Assembly (NCBI GenBank): GCA_023055355.1 | Contig: JALJCS010000029.1 | Coordinates: forward strand, 8,123,001 to 8,187,000 | DNA from: Agelaius tricolor | Taxonomy: Eukaryota > Chordata > Aves > Passeriformes > Icteridae | DNA: 64,000 bases | Direction of reading: 5' to 3' | Part shown: in pieces, positions 52,195 through 64,000 of the stretch | How the letters are laid out: every line of letters begins with the position of its first letter | How positions within the stretch are numbered: position 1 is the first letter of the stretch | Translations under genes and position numbers: made by a program | The notes under the pieces: generated by a model | Database searches by the model: none | What the model saw: the letters and a program-made list of their open reading frames with translations, nothing else | What the model was told of the DNA's origin: nothing

Positions 52195-55100
52195 AGCCGC
52201 TCCCAGGCCCGGCTGAGGCCATGGTGACAGCAGGGACAAGAACAGCTCCCTCGGGCAAGGCAGAAGTGAGCAGAGCCAGCCCGGGGGTGCACTCTGAGCC
52301 TGCTGCAAGGGGAAGTTCAGCAGCTGGAGCCAAACCAGAGGAAACTGAGCCTGGGGGTCCCTGCCGGGGCCTGCTGGGCAGCACAGGTGTGCACCTAAGG
52401 CTGCTCCCAGCAAAGGCTCCTAAACCCTCTACAGCTGGGAGCAAGGCTGTAAACACAGGCTGAGATGTGGGGCAGGCTGGTCTCTCCGGCTTCCATCCAG
52501 GGATTTATTTCTATATTTAATTTGGATTTTCCTGCTGGCCTCTGGGCTGCCCACAACAGCAGTTCCTGAGCTTTGCTTAGCCCTGGCCTGTTGCCATTCC
52601 TGTGTGATCCCTGTGTGATGTGGAATGGGGAGGAGCAAGCTGTGTGTGAGGTTTCTCAGTCTGTTCTAAGGGGAGAAGGGAGCACTCTGCACCACCAGAG
52701 GAAAGGGCATCCTCTGTGTCCTTGCCCTGACTTTACACAGGGACAGTGATGGTGTTAATGAAGGGTGTGACAGCCTTGGCTCTGCGCCCTTGGAGCCGTC
52801 CTGGGAAAGGTGAGAACCTGCCCATTGGTGCTCCAGGAAGGACAAGGAGGATGTGGGATAGGGGACCTGGTTGTGTGAAATTTGTTCGGTGCTGTTGGAT
52901 CAGAAACGAGGGGAAAAGGGATGCTCAGCTCTTTCATTATTTGCCTCCTTTTATAATGCTTCCACTTTAAATAAAAATGAAGGTAGAGAGTAAATTTCAC
53001 ATCCAAAGATGGGTGTCTGCTCCTGAATAGGATCGATTTAGGGTCAGCGCTTCAGCAGCGCAGGATTTGGGTTTCAAAGGTTCCCAGCCACTCCTGCAGT
53101 CAGGTTTTTCTAAAGGGCCCAGCGTGATGACATTTACAGCCAGGATTTTCAAAAACAGCGTAGTACTTCAGATGCTGAACTCATGAAAAATCCAGTCATT
53201 TAATTTGTTAAATGAGAGCGAAGGTCTCTTCAGATAATCTCGCAGTCATTGTGAGAGTGAGGCAGTTCTGTGGGAAATGCAGCCCGTTCCCAACTGCAGC
53301 TCCTTTCGGGAGCAGGACGCGCTGGCCCGGAGTCACTTTGAAGTGTGCTGGAAAGGCAGGGAGTGACCCGAGGAGTGCCAAAGGCCACCCGATGGCAGTT
53401 AGCTGGGATTTGCACGGCTCCTCCTGGGAATTCTGAGGTGTTTGCTCTTTGAGGAGCACAGCTGCCTGGTGAAGGAGCCTTGCTGGAGCCCAGGATGGCA
53501 TTTCCCAGCGCCTGGCACGGGGACGGGCACTGCAGAGGCTGCTGGAGTGAGCGATGGCTCTCCCAGGGCAGATAAAACTCTGCTGTGACAACTTGCTCCT
53601 AAGATTTCAGGCGCATCTTTTCCTGAAGAGACTCCAGCGGGCTGAGCACTGTCTGGGGATGCACAGCTTGGAATTCATGGCTCCCTGCAGCCACAAACTG
53701 CCTGCGATGAGGACAGGGCACTTCATCTGCCTGTCCTGCTCTGCGCCCTGGGGTTGGTGATGCCTGGAGCCATTTGCAGTCCTCAGGGCGCAGGAATTCC
53801 TGTCCTGACTCCTTGTTTTGGATCTGATCCCAGCTGGGGAGCAGAGTTTCATTGCTTCAGTCCGTGGGCATTGCTCCCTCTGTAGCTGTAATGACCCTGG
53901 AAAGGGGAAATAACAGCTCCCTGTTATTTGTTCCCTGGCCCCTTTGCCCACGATTGGCCCTGAAAGCCAGAGCAGCACATGCAGACACGGGCCTGGCCAC
54001 AGAGAGGGGCTGTCACCTCCGTGTGTGCACGGGGGTTTGGGATGGGGCTTCCCTGGACAGCCACTGCAGGTGTGGAGTGTGTGCCAATCCAGCCGAGGAG
54101 CTGAACCTGTCACTGGCCTTTAACTGCCTGGGAGCTGATTCTCCTCTGTAATAAATGCCTCCTACAATTAACAGTCAGTTGGTGGTTAATTAATGAGGCG
54201 ATAGCAGCAGAACAGAGCCCTGGCACAGGGCAGTGGGCTCCCACAGTCCTCATGCTGAGCTGTCCCCCTAAACCAGAACCAAGTGTGGTGTGAGGAGGGC
54301 AGAGCAGAGCCCTGTCCTGCTCGGGCTGAGCCAAGTTTTACAGCACAGATGGGATGGATCCTGTCTCCTCCCTTCTCTCCTTCTTCATCCAACCTTCTGC
54401 TCTGGCTGGAGAGGGCAGTGGAGTTTGGAGTGATGCCAGAGCTTTCTCAGGGTTTCCTGGGAAGGAGCATGTCAGCTGTGCTGGTGATGGAGAACGTCCC
54501 TTCCCTCGCTGCTCTTCCCTGTCTGCTCCGGGGGCTGCTGTGCTAGAGGTGACTCCAAGCATGTGAACACCAGCTTCCTTCCCTTTTTTACTTTTTTTTT
54601 TTTTAAGTCCCATTTTTCTGTCTTGTCAGGTCTATTTAAGCATTTAATGAGGTGAGATAGTACCAATAAATTTAACACAGCACAATAACTCTGATGTGGG
54701 CCGCAGCCTAATAAACTCCCATCCTTGGGCCGGGAGGGCCATCCAGATTGCATCTGGAGTGATTGCTTTGCTCAGGTGTTCCCGAGGTTGAGCAAGGACT
54801 TTGGAGGCACTGCCACAAAACTGAGGCTGTTCACTGAGAGGTTAGAGCAGGTTTGCTGAGGGGGAAGCTGGTGGTGGTTAATTGGCAGCAGGGGCATAGA
54901 GGAGAGGGGTCTTTCTCACATTTCCAGCCCCACTTTGTCCTGTACCCCTTGCACCATCCTGGGCAGAGAGCTCAGGCTCTGCCCTGCTGATGGCTCTGAC
55001 GCATTGCCTCTGATGAAATACTCAGGGATTTTTGCACCATGTTGCACAGTGTAGAGAGATTTGTCCTTTGGCTGCTTTGAATGTCTCCTGAATGAGTAAC

Positions 55101-55825
55101 TTGGCAGATTTTTATTTTTTTTATCCCCTTCACTACTTGCAAATCTGTTTGCAAGCAGCTTGCTTTCTCGGGGGAGGACTTGGAACGATCTGCTGGCTCC
55201 TGCATCTCGTTTACTGAAGCATCCCTGGCTTTGGCAGTGCCTTCTCTCGTGCTCAGAGCGGGCTTTTCTGGGTGGAGAGAACAGGGAAAGCCGGGCTTAA
55301 ATTTCATGCAGGGGCATCTGCAAGTTCAAGACTTATTCTGGCACTTTGGCATGTTCATTTGTGGCTGAGGCAAAGTTATTTTGGAGTACGAACTAATTGT
55401 CTCTGGCTTTGCACATGTTTGAGGATTTTAATTGTGTCTGCAGCCTGATATTGCCCACTCATCGGGGCCAAGTGAAGCGATAGCTGAATTATCCTCCTTC
55501 ATGCAGTCCTACAGCTCGCAGCAGTAGAGAGCAGGAAATTGTAGGGAGTCTGGGGGAAGTGTGTGTGATCTGGAGCCCAGGGCCCTGGCTTGGCAGAGCT
55601 GGCTCGCCTTCTGGAGCGTGGCTTCCCTAAGCTCCCTTGTGCTGAGCTGCCTTCCCCCAGCCCTGTGCTGAGGGACGCTCTCAGAGAGGTTTATTACAGT
55701 TTTCAGTTCAGCTCTGCTGCAGTACAGTGGAAATAACACAATCCTGCCTTGGATCCACCTGCTCTCAGGGGCTGAGGTGCAGAACAACCTTTAGCTCTGC
55801 TGGTGCTCTCACTGCCAGCACTGGG
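52195..55825. other. Unassigned stretch
   Basis: Contains a T13 run at 54592-54604 and a short motif block at 54130-54210 (CTACAATTAACAGTC, GTGGTTAATTAATGAGGCG). AT-rich parts at 52920-53000, 53140-53220 and 55090-55150 show no recognised element. No exon, RNA gene or transposon recognised. Confidence 0.38.
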
Positions 55826-56248
55826 GGATGGATGGATGGAGGGATGGATGGATGGATGGATGGATGGATGGATGGATGGATGGATGATGGATGGAGGATG
55901 GATGGATGGATGGATGGATGGATGGATGATGGATGGATGGATGGATGGATGGACGGATGATGGATGGATGGATGGATGGATGGATGGATGATGGATGGAG
56001 GATGGATGGATGGATGGATGGATGATGGATGGATGATGGATGGATGGATGGATGGATGGATGGATGGATGGATGGATGATGGACGGACGGATGGATGGAT
56101 GGATGGACGGACGGACGGAAGGATGGATGGATGGATGGATGGAGGATGGATGGATGGATGGATGGATGGAGGATGGATGGATGGATGGATGGATGATGGA
56201 TGATGGATGGATGGATGGATGGATGGATGGATGGATGGACGGATGGAT
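55826..56248 (+). repeat. Second GGAT (ATCC) array
   Basis: About 0.42 kb of GGAT repeats with GATGG slips, GGAGGATGG variants (55888, 55998, 56142, 56168) and a GGACGGACGGACGG cluster near 56084-56118. Same family as the array at 18.1 kb but with more GGAGG units, so it probably grew independently. Minus-strand Ile-His-Pro-Ser and plus-strand Asp-Gly-Trp-Met frames are artefacts. Confidence 0.97.
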
Positions 56249-58189
56249 CCTCCCTCCCCACTCCCCTGAGGCACTGGTGGGGCTGGAGAGGAAATGCTGT
56301 GTTTGGAGACCACCCTGCTCAGCTCAGTGCTGGTGTGGGGCTGCAGGCTCTGTGCTGCAGAGAGCATCCTGCCAGAACTGGAACGTGCTCCTGCTGCACA
56401 AAATAACCCTGTGCTGCCCGGTAGCTGTAACCTCTGATACTGCTTCGACCCTGTCATCTCATCCATGGCCGGGGAAATTAGGGCTGTCCTGAGCTTTGGA
56501 GCAGAGAAAGGAGCAGTGGTCACCGGGCTGGGTGGGAGTGGAATAAGGGACAATAAGGGACAATAAGGGACAATAAGGGACAAGGGCAAGGATGCCAAAA
56601 TTATCTGCAGGGTGTTGGGTGTTAGCTGTACCCAGAACATCCAGGTGTGAATCCAGCACTTAGGTTTATCATCATTATCTGCTCCAAACAAGTCCAGGGA
56701 TAACTCCCTGCTCAGAGCAGGGAGCCTGTTGCAGCTCAGTAATGGATTCAGCAGTTCTTTGAACATGGGGTTGAAAGACAAGAGGCCCTTCAGGTAAGAG
56801 ACAACTCAGAACACAAAAATGCCTGAACCGCTGGGTTTGGGGGCTGTAGAGGTCATGAACTCTGCTAAATTCTTTCAGCCTCGGGTGCTGGAGCTCCATG
56901 AGACAAACCTGGGGGAGAAGGAAAACATTCCTGGTGCCCTTGTGCCTCTATAGAGCGGCAGCAGCAAATGTTTCCAATTACCCTGTGGAGTTTGCATGTG
57001 CTGGGTTATTCTGCTCAGCGCTGGAGGGGCTGGATTCCCTCACTGCTCTGGAGAGCCTGTGAGCCAACAGCCACAACCGTGGAAAAACACAAAATCCAGC
57101 TTGGATTTGCATCACAAAAATAAACTCTACCATGCAGAGGGAAAGTGAGAGATGTGGAGGGCAGGGAAGGGGACATGCAGGGACTGCAGCCCCTCCTGGG
57201 TGAGAGGGAGGGTACTGAACACTGCACTGTGCAGCCAGGGATGAGTGCAGGGGGATGTTCCAGAAGCATTAAACACCTTGTGGGATTTTCTGCCTTTGAA
57301 AGTCAAACAGGATGGAATGGTTTCATAAACCCAGCTCTGTGCCACGCTGTCTTCCTTGAGAGGATGAAGCAGGGAATGGTGTGTGGTAGGTGTTTCCATC
57401 ATATCACTTAAATCCTCTGCCACCGGGCCAGGGACGTGTTCGGAGAGACCTTGAGGAAAGGCATGGGGAACAGCTTGAAATACCAGGGAAGCTTTAGCAC
57501 AGAGATGAAAAGCAGCAGGAAAAAGTGGCCTGTGCCCATGGAGCTGTGCAGATGGACAAGAACGATTTTGTGTGTGAAAAATGAGCTGGCTTTGCCTGGG
57601 ACACAGCAGAGGTGGGAGAGTCCCTGAGTGCTGGAGCAGAACGGTCCAGCCTTCGGGATGGAGGTTGTCTCGACCCTCTGCAGCTCACAGCTACAGTCAG
57701 GCTGCACCCAGACAGCTTCAGCCCTTCCCTTTCAGGTGCCTGAGTGCAGAGGCATCAGTGGGGAGCACAGATTGCTCCTGGAGAGGCAGAGCTCACTGAA
57801 GTACCCGGTGGGTGCAGGGGGTGGGCTTGCAGGTGAGCTGGGAGCCCAAGGGGGTGTCAGATACTCCGAGAGGTGCCCCCTCAGTGCTCCTGGAGCCCCA
57901 GTGCTGAACACCCTGGCTGTGGGTGTTTCTTTAAAGCAGCCGCAGTGACCCTTGGCTGCCTGACAACCCAAGCGCGTAGGTTTGGGCTTTAACCCTCCAC
58001 GGAGTGCCCCAGTTCCTCCGTTTCAATTTTAGGGTGGTTTTGCTCGATCCAGCTCCAGCAGCTCTCCCCTTGGCCGTGGTTGCTGGGGAGTGCTCTCTCC
58101 TCTCCAGCCCTTTGTTGCTGAAGCAAATCAGGAGTGTCTCAGCTCCCTCGCCTTCCCACACGCTGCCAAGTAAATCCCGCAACTTTCTC
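56249..58189. other. Unassigned stretch
   Basis: GC-rich with short AT-rich parts at 57090-57125. Apart from the 10-bp repeat at 56541-56582, no gene, RNA gene or transposon is recognised. Confidence 0.4.
56541..56582 (+). repeat. 10-bp tandem repeat, 4 copies
   Basis: GAATAAGGGA followed by three exact CAATAAGGGA units, then decaying to CAAGGGCAAGG. Confidence 0.93.
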
Positions 58190-58510
58190 GGGTGACGACA
58201 TAAATTTGCAATGGTGTTGTACAAAAGCTCCCTCCGAACCAGAGCTGCCTGGCATCCGTAACAAGCTTATCAAAGGGTTCCTTTGCAGGGAGATCTGAGC
58301 CCTCCAGGTTTTGATTCAGAGCAGGTGAAGGCAGAATGTGCTGGAGCCTGATTGAAATGTGCGAGGTCAACAAAATAGAGCCGAGAGTGCACAATAATTG
58401 GGGAAGAAGCGGCAGCCTTGCTTTCTGCATGTGTTCCTGTGATCCCTCGGCTGTAATCTCCCATTTCCAAAGGGAAGCCTGTCTTGCATACTTTATCATG
58501 GTGCTCATTT
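58190..58510. other. Candidate conserved non-coding block
   Basis: AT-richer, complex sequence with ACATAAATTTGCAATGG, GCACAATAATTGGGG and TCATTTGCACAGG. The last is close to an octamer. No simple repeat, transposon or known coding domain. A minus-strand open frame of 159 codons (58128-58607) overlaps but has no recognisable motif. Confidence 0.35.
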
Positions 58511-59999
58511 GCACAGGAGGGCTCCTTCTGCAGAAAAGGGAGAAAACCCAAGCTAAAACCATCGCTGGCTTTATTCCCTGCTGTTCTTGTGCAGGGAGAC
58601 ATCCCAAAGGGCTGTGGGGAGAGGAGCAGCGCGGTATCCAGCTCTCATTTTATGGCACCCTGCTTCTTTCAGAGTCTGATCTTTTTTTTGGGGATGCTGA
58701 GGAAGGGGTTTCTGCGCTCCCTTGGAAGTTGAAAATCCCTGGAAGGATGAGGCCTCAGGGCTGAAATAGCTGGGCTTTTTGGGGGCAAAACTATTTGCCA
58801 GCCCAGATTCTTGCCTGGTCTTCTTCCTGGAAGAATTTACAGCTTTGGGGATCTCTGGTCTGGGAAGAGGTAGGAATGGGTTTATTTTAAGTGTGTGCTT
58901 TCCCCAAAGGCTGTAACACTTTGTGGGAAATTCTCTGTTCCCGAACATCTGTGCAAATTAAACCCTTCCTCTGCTTTGGAGAGTGCATTTGGGGGGTTGC
59001 CTCTCTTCTGCATTCTGTCTGAGAGGGGAATGGATTAAAAATTGAAAAAAAATACAAAACCAGGGGAGGGGGAAGAAATCTGTCCCCTTCTCCCTCCTTC
59101 CCATCTGTTGTTTAATCACCAGCTGTTTGTCCTTAAGCTTGGATTACAACCTCTCCAGCAGCCTGCTCGGTGCAGGGCCCTTGCTCCTCACACACAGCAT
59201 TGCACACACACTGCTCCGGGGAGGAGGAAAATCCAGGGCGTTGTTGAGCCTGTTGCTTGGTCTGCTGTGGAACATTAATTTCTTCCCTCTGTGTGCTCCT
59301 GCTGGAGATGTCCCTGCTGGAAGTGCCTGTGATGGGGCCCAAGCTGGTGCCTCTCACCCTGGGGTTGAAGGGTTTGAGGTCATTGCTCTCCCTCACACAG
59401 GACGAGGGATGAGAATCAGCCCTGACCCGTGTGTGGTGTCCCCTTGGTCCCCTTGATCCCCTGCTGCCCTCCCAGGCTGTGGGACATGAGAGGGCTCTGG
59501 CCTTGTCCAGGTGTTTGTCTCCTGCAAGGAGCTGTGGCAGGCACGGGGCTACCAGTGCCCTATCCCGGGATTGGGGAGCCAAGAGTGACACTGGGATTTC
59601 AGGATGGGTGCCAGCTCTGCCTCCATCTAGAAGAGCTGGAGAAGTCAGCAGAAAACCAAAGGATTGCTTAACAAGCTCTTTAGTGCTACCAAACTGCTGA
59701 GCTCATCCGGGGAGGCCACAGACGCCGAGTCTGCCGTGCCATGGGCTCAGTGCCGTAGGTCAGGAGCCATCAGCCATCCCTCTGCTCCCCATCCTCCTCT
59801 GGGCAAAGGCTCGCTCAGGACAAGAGGCATCAGAGGGGAATTCAGAGGGCACTGCTGCGCTCCCGTCTCCTTTCTCCTGCTCGCAGCACGTGCAGCTCCA
59901 TCCTTGCAGCGCTCCCCCCTTTGCCAGGTCCGCGCTCAGACCCGGCCGGTGGCAGCGACGCAGATCCAGCTGCACCCCAGCTGCCTGGAGCCAGGGCTG
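58511..59999. other. Unassigned stretch
   Basis: Mixed composition. A T8 run lies near 58681. CpG is moderate from 59860 on. No gene or transposon recognised. Confidence 0.4.
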
Positions 60000-60310
60000 C
60001 CAGAGCCTGATTACAGCGCACACACGGGATGGCTGCGGCCAGCAGGCTGATTAGCAAACATCCCCAGCAGCCCCGGCACCCGCACGGAGCCCAGCCCCGC
60101 TACAAAGAGCCCGAGGTTGAAAGCGGCGCCGGCTCCCCGGGCACACGGCGGAGCAGCAGCAGCGCCTGCCAGATCATCACTAATGATACCCCCATCAAAT
60201 GTAAACTATTCTTAGACACCTGTGTCAATCGGGGAGGACAAGAAGAAAGCAGAAACCCAGAGCTGCTGAACACAGCATCCAAAATATTTTTATAGATTAG
60301 TCCAAGCTCT
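60000..60310. other. CpG-rich segment followed by candidate conserved block
   Basis: 60020-60170 is CpG-rich (GGCACCCGCACGGAGCCC, AAGCGGCGCCGGCTCC). 60160-60310 has CAGATCATCACTAATGATACC and GACACCTGTGTCAATC, with homeobox-like and E-box-like words. An open frame at 60029-60295 spans both but has no recognised domain. Confidence 0.35.
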
Positions 60311-62299
60311 TTATTTCTGAGCAGGTGAGGTTCAAAGGAAAGCGGGGCATGGCGAGCAGCCCAGTGCTCAGCGCTGGGAAAGGATTGATTTAGCTCTGAG
60401 CTTGTACTCAACAAAGAAAGCAAAGAGGGAGATGGGGCTGAGGATTTTGGGGCACAGCTCGCAGCAGGGGTGTGGTGGGGTTTCTTTCTGGAAAAGCTGG
60501 AGATGGGATGGACACTGCTCCTGTGTCCTGCAGGGGAACCCCAGGAGGGTGTTGGACATGGCATTACGTATGTTTGGGTGTGGGAGGAGAGGAGGAATTG
60601 GCTGTCCTGGTTTGAATCACAGCAGAAAGGAGAGTTCAGAGCTGGGGGCCAGGGTGAGCACTGGCAAGGTTGGCGTGTGGCCTCAAAAAGGGCTGGCTCT
60701 GATCACTTCATCCAGCTCCAGTGCTGAAATCAGGCTCTGGAAGAGGGGACCTGCTGTGACCCTCGGGTCACTTGCTTTCACTCCAGGGGAAGTCTGGGAA
60801 ATGGCTTTGAAATGGGGCTTTTCATCTCAAATTTCCTGGGAAACCCAAGAATGCAAGAGAGAAGAGCTGCTTGGAGTCAGGAAGGCCATACATTCACTGG
60901 TTAATGCCTCACCAGCAAAGAGAGCTTCATTACATGGGGCTAATCATTTACAAGCTGTATTTTTAGATGTGTGGCTTTAAGCTCATTACCTCATGCCCCA
61001 AGTATGTGGATCAGCTTCCTGGCTCCAGGGTGGGGTTTCTGGTTGGGTCTTTGTGCCCCTTGACAGCAGAGATTGGTCAGACAGCGAGTGCCAAAGCCAA
61101 GCTCGCTCCTTCCTGCCTGGTAACCATCAGTGCCAGACTCTGTCTGGAAAGAAAATTCATTCTGGGAGTGGGGGGATCCCACAGTGCTCTAGCTGCTAAC
61201 AGCATCCCTCCTTTGGCTTCTGCAGAGGTGGAAAGGGTCTAAATAAGCAGCAACCTCAGCCTTTGCCTTGGAGCTTTTGGGGATGACCCAGGAGAAGCCT
61301 TAAAGGCTACCTAGAATAACCTAAAATGGATGGTGACTGCCAACTGTTCCTTGAAGGTGGAAAATGTGCCCCCAACCCATTAAACCCCTGGGACTGGCCC
61401 TGGGATGGGTCTGTTTGCCTTGGTGGTGCCACGTGTGCTGATGTTGTGCTGTGGTGCCACAGTCAGTGAAGGAAGGAGATGTAGGATCAGGAGAGCTCCT
61501 CCCTTACACAGCACCACTTTGGTTTTTCTTTCCTGTTACCTGCAAATGAGGAATGCTGCTCCCCCTAGCTCTGCATTATTCCAGCCATTCCAACCCCCAG
61601 CTCCCCTCTCCCTGAACTAATAAGGAATTTTGAGTAGGTTCATGGCCTTGTTTGTTTATATCTGGCCTAGAAAATGCTTTTCCTCCCCCTGCCTCTCTTG
61701 CTAAAATGTTTTCTGAGATTTATTTGTAAGCCTGTAAATACAGAGTAAATAGCTTTAATTTAATTTACCAGCCTGCTGTAAGGAACTGTATCTGTAAACA
61801 GGAATTCCACCAGCCCCTGCTGAGTGAAGAAATGTCTGGGTGCTCCAATATTTTCTGGGGTTCTTTTCCTTTTTGCTCTCCTTCCTAGGGAAGAAACTTT
61901 TTCCTCACCTTCTAGAGGCTCCAGAGTGTTTGCTTGTGGGATGCTCTGAGCACAGCTTGGACACTTTATGCCAAAGGTGACAAATTCCCTCCTGACCCCT
62001 GAGGAGGGAAGGCAGTGAGCTGATGCTGAATGGGGCCAGTGCTGGCCCAGTTTGAGGTGCCAGAGCCCCAGAGGGCATCTCCCACCTCCCACCCACCTGC
62101 ACTCCAGAAGACGTCATTTCCACATTTTCTCACAACTCTTGGAGTCTTCCTGGTTTCTGGAATGTGCTTGGCAGGCAGGCTCTGGAGCCTGGCTCCTTCT
62201 ATAAACAGTGTCTCTGCGGAGACGTGAGCGAGGCGCGGGGTTTTATGAATGGGGAATGCTGGTGGCATATGGAGGCAGCGCTGAGCCCAAAATGAACGT
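60311..62299. other. Unassigned stretch
   Basis: 61620-61810 is AT-rich (TTGTTTATATCTGG, GAGATTTATTTGTAAGCCTGTAAATAC, CTTTAATTTAATTTACC), a possible conserved element with forkhead-like words. Elsewhere no exon, RNA gene or transposon recognised. Confidence 0.38.
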
Positions 62300-64000
62300 G
62301 AGAAAAGAGGGAGAGGGTGCGAGCTGCCTTTCAGCTCGGCGGCGGCTGCAGGAGCCTGGACGGGTGCCCGGGGCCCTGCGGAGCCCGGCAGGAAGGGGCG
62401 GCTCCCTGGCACCCAAGCCCTTGGGAAGGCAGGGCTGGCGATGGAACCACAGCTTCTCCCCTGCCCATCTCCAGCTCTGCCCCATCGCCTCCCCTCCCTC
62501 CCGGCCCCGTGCCCCTGGGGGAGCTGCTCATTCCCAAGGAGCTCTGGATGCTCAGAGCGTGGCCGGGAGCCCCGAGCAGGACGGGTGGGAACGCAGCAGA
62601 GCTGGCAGCCTTGGCACATGGGCCGAGATAGATCCGGGATGGAGGAGGCACTGACGCAGGCTTTGCTGTGCCCTGTGTGGCCCCTGGGGCTGGGCTGGCA
62701 CCGTCCCAGCCCATCCAGCGCTGCTCGTGCTGCTGGGCCCGTGGCAGGGCTGCAGTGCTGCTCCAGGTTTGCTGCTCCCCGCGGCTGCCCGCGCCTGCTT
62801 TGAGCTCCCAGGGATGAGATTTGCCAACTGCGATCTCTTATTTTACATCGATTTGTGAGGAGGTTCCCCCACGCACCTCTCCCACCCGCCGCTGCCTCTG
62901 ACAGCTTATTTAGAGGGGGCTGGTGCCCAGAGGTAGAATTTGCAAACAAATAACTCTCACCCGACATGACAGTGCGGAACAGGCTGCGACAATCCACGGC
63001 ACTCGCTGACGTGACAGTGACAAGAGGAGTTTTGTGCTCATTAGTTTTCCCAACATAAAGACTCCAGCTCTGCCCGGCCCTTGCCGCATGTCACCGGCAA
63101 CAGCCTCCTCCAGCTCCCTCCCAGCTGCCGTGCAGATGCTGGGGCTGCCTGGGCTCTGGGGGCCTCCTTCCCCTCCCCAGGGAGCTGTACTGGTGCTGCT
63201 GAGCACCAGCCTGGTGTCCGCAGCTGCAGGAGGGTTTTACCCCTGCGTGTGCATTTAGGACATCCATTAGGATGAATCCACCTCTGGAGGAGGAAGGGAG
63301 AAGGGAAGGGATGAGGCTGCCTTGCCTCTGGTGCTTACTGCACATCTGAGATGTTGTTCTTGTCTGTGGGCACAGCAACTTCTGCACTGACTTTCCTTTC
63401 TTTTAATCTGAAGTATTTGCAGTTGCCACGAGTTGTCTCCTGCAGCGTGATCTCCACTGCCTTGTTATGGTGGGAGTGTGGGTGGTGGCAGAGGAAGGGA
63501 AGGAGAAAATCCTCCCTCCCCTGGAACTGCACAAAGGGAGTGCAGAGACCCTCCCTGGCTCTGTGAGGGGTGAGTGGGGATGGAGGGACTCCCCAGTTTA
63601 ATAATTTAGTACTTTAACTCTTGAGTCTGTCTGACAATGCATCTGCCCACTCAGGACCACTTCTCTGATAGAAAATCCATTAATTCTGCGATTTCAATCC
63701 TTGGGGGATGGAGGAACCCCTTCTCCACCCTTCCCCTCTCCCAAACTGCAGCAACCAAAAGCTTCAGGGTCAGCTGCTGAAGGTCCCCAGCCCAAACCCA
63801 CCCGTCTCCCCCAGAGCAGATGCTGAGGACACCTCTCCTGCTGGGGTGCAAGCGGGCTCCCATTTTTCCTAATTAGTCATGATGTCTTGCCCATCACAGG
63901 AATAAATAGCAAGCTTTCCCTGAGGGTGTGAGATGAGAAGCACTATTTATCGTTGCTCTCAGAGGAAGCTGACAACATGACAGGTGAAATATCAGGAATA
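62300..64000. other. Unassigned stretch to the window end
   Basis: 62330-62420 and 62770-62795 are CpG-richer. 62815-62860 carries TCTTATTTTACATCGATTTG. 63860-63960 carries CCTAATTAGTCATGATG and CACTATTTATCG. The 343-codon minus-strand open frame (61966-62997) is stop-poor because the region is GC-rich. It has no recognisable domain and no splice context that I can support. Confidence 0.38.

Noticed and set aside
51724..52227. 167-codon plus-strand open frame starting in the mitochondrial insertion
   Set aside because: It is the numt read in the standard code in the wrong frame and continued through the 133-bp repeat.
58128..58607. 159-codon minus-strand open frame
   Set aside because: No recognisable motif. 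The underlying DNA looks like non-coding conserved sequence and a plus-strand frame of similar length overlaps it.
61966..62997. 343-codon minus-strand open frame outside a tandem repeat
   Set aside because: High GC makes stops rare. The peptide has no recognised domain, shows low-complexity Ala/Pro/Gly/Arg composition and overlaps plus-strand frames of similar quality.
1..64000. Endogenous retrovirus or intact LINE
   Set aside because: No paired long terminal repeats, and no reverse transcriptase, integrase or gag-like segment was seen in any frame. Only short CR1 3' ends are present.

Overview
The window looks like non-coding bird nuclear DNA. The best evidence for a bird is a mitochondrial insertion at about 51.56-51.88 kb in which the end of ND5 runs directly into the start of cytochrome b, the gene order typical of birds. 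CR1 LINE 3' fragments on the minus strand (about 10.5, 17.2, 30.7 and 49.6 kb) agree with this. The cytochrome b start resembles passerine sequences, but that is recall, not a comparison I could run.

I recognise no protein-coding exon, tRNA or other RNA gene. Every very long open frame lies inside a tandem repeat and stays open because the repeat lacks stops or has a unit length divisible by three.

Layout: 0.9-7.3 kb holds seven minisatellites in a row. 9.3-10.3 kb holds an 81-bp array and a 50-bp duplication, followed by an old CR1 piece. 13-19 kb holds 20-bp and 18-bp arrays, a CR1 end and a large GGAT array (18.1-19.0 kb). 21.9-29.1 kb holds further minisatellites, a CpG-rich block (25.2-25.7 kb) and a pure purine hexamer array (28.7-29.1 kb). 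30.3-32.5 kb holds a 22-bp array fused to a CR1 end and a 23-bp array of about 27 copies. 34.0-34.1 kb holds a MIR-like SINE relic. 40.5-40.8 kb holds a perfect 25-bp inverted repeat next to an interstitial telomeric repeat. 51.5-52.2 kb holds the mitochondrial insertion inside a 133-bp minisatellite. 55.8-56.2 kb holds a second GGAT array. About a third of the window or less is recognisable repeat.

Between the repeats are AT-richer stretches with dense homeobox-like (TAAT), octamer, GATA, forkhead and nuclear-receptor-like words and few signs of transposon origin. They read like the conserved non-coding elements of a regulatory gene desert or a large intron. That is an inference from texture and needs a cross-species alignment. 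I found no new gene system. The most unusual structures are the nested mitochondrial insertion, the telomere-like tract with its neighbouring perfect inverted repeat, and the density and higher-order structure of the minisatellites.
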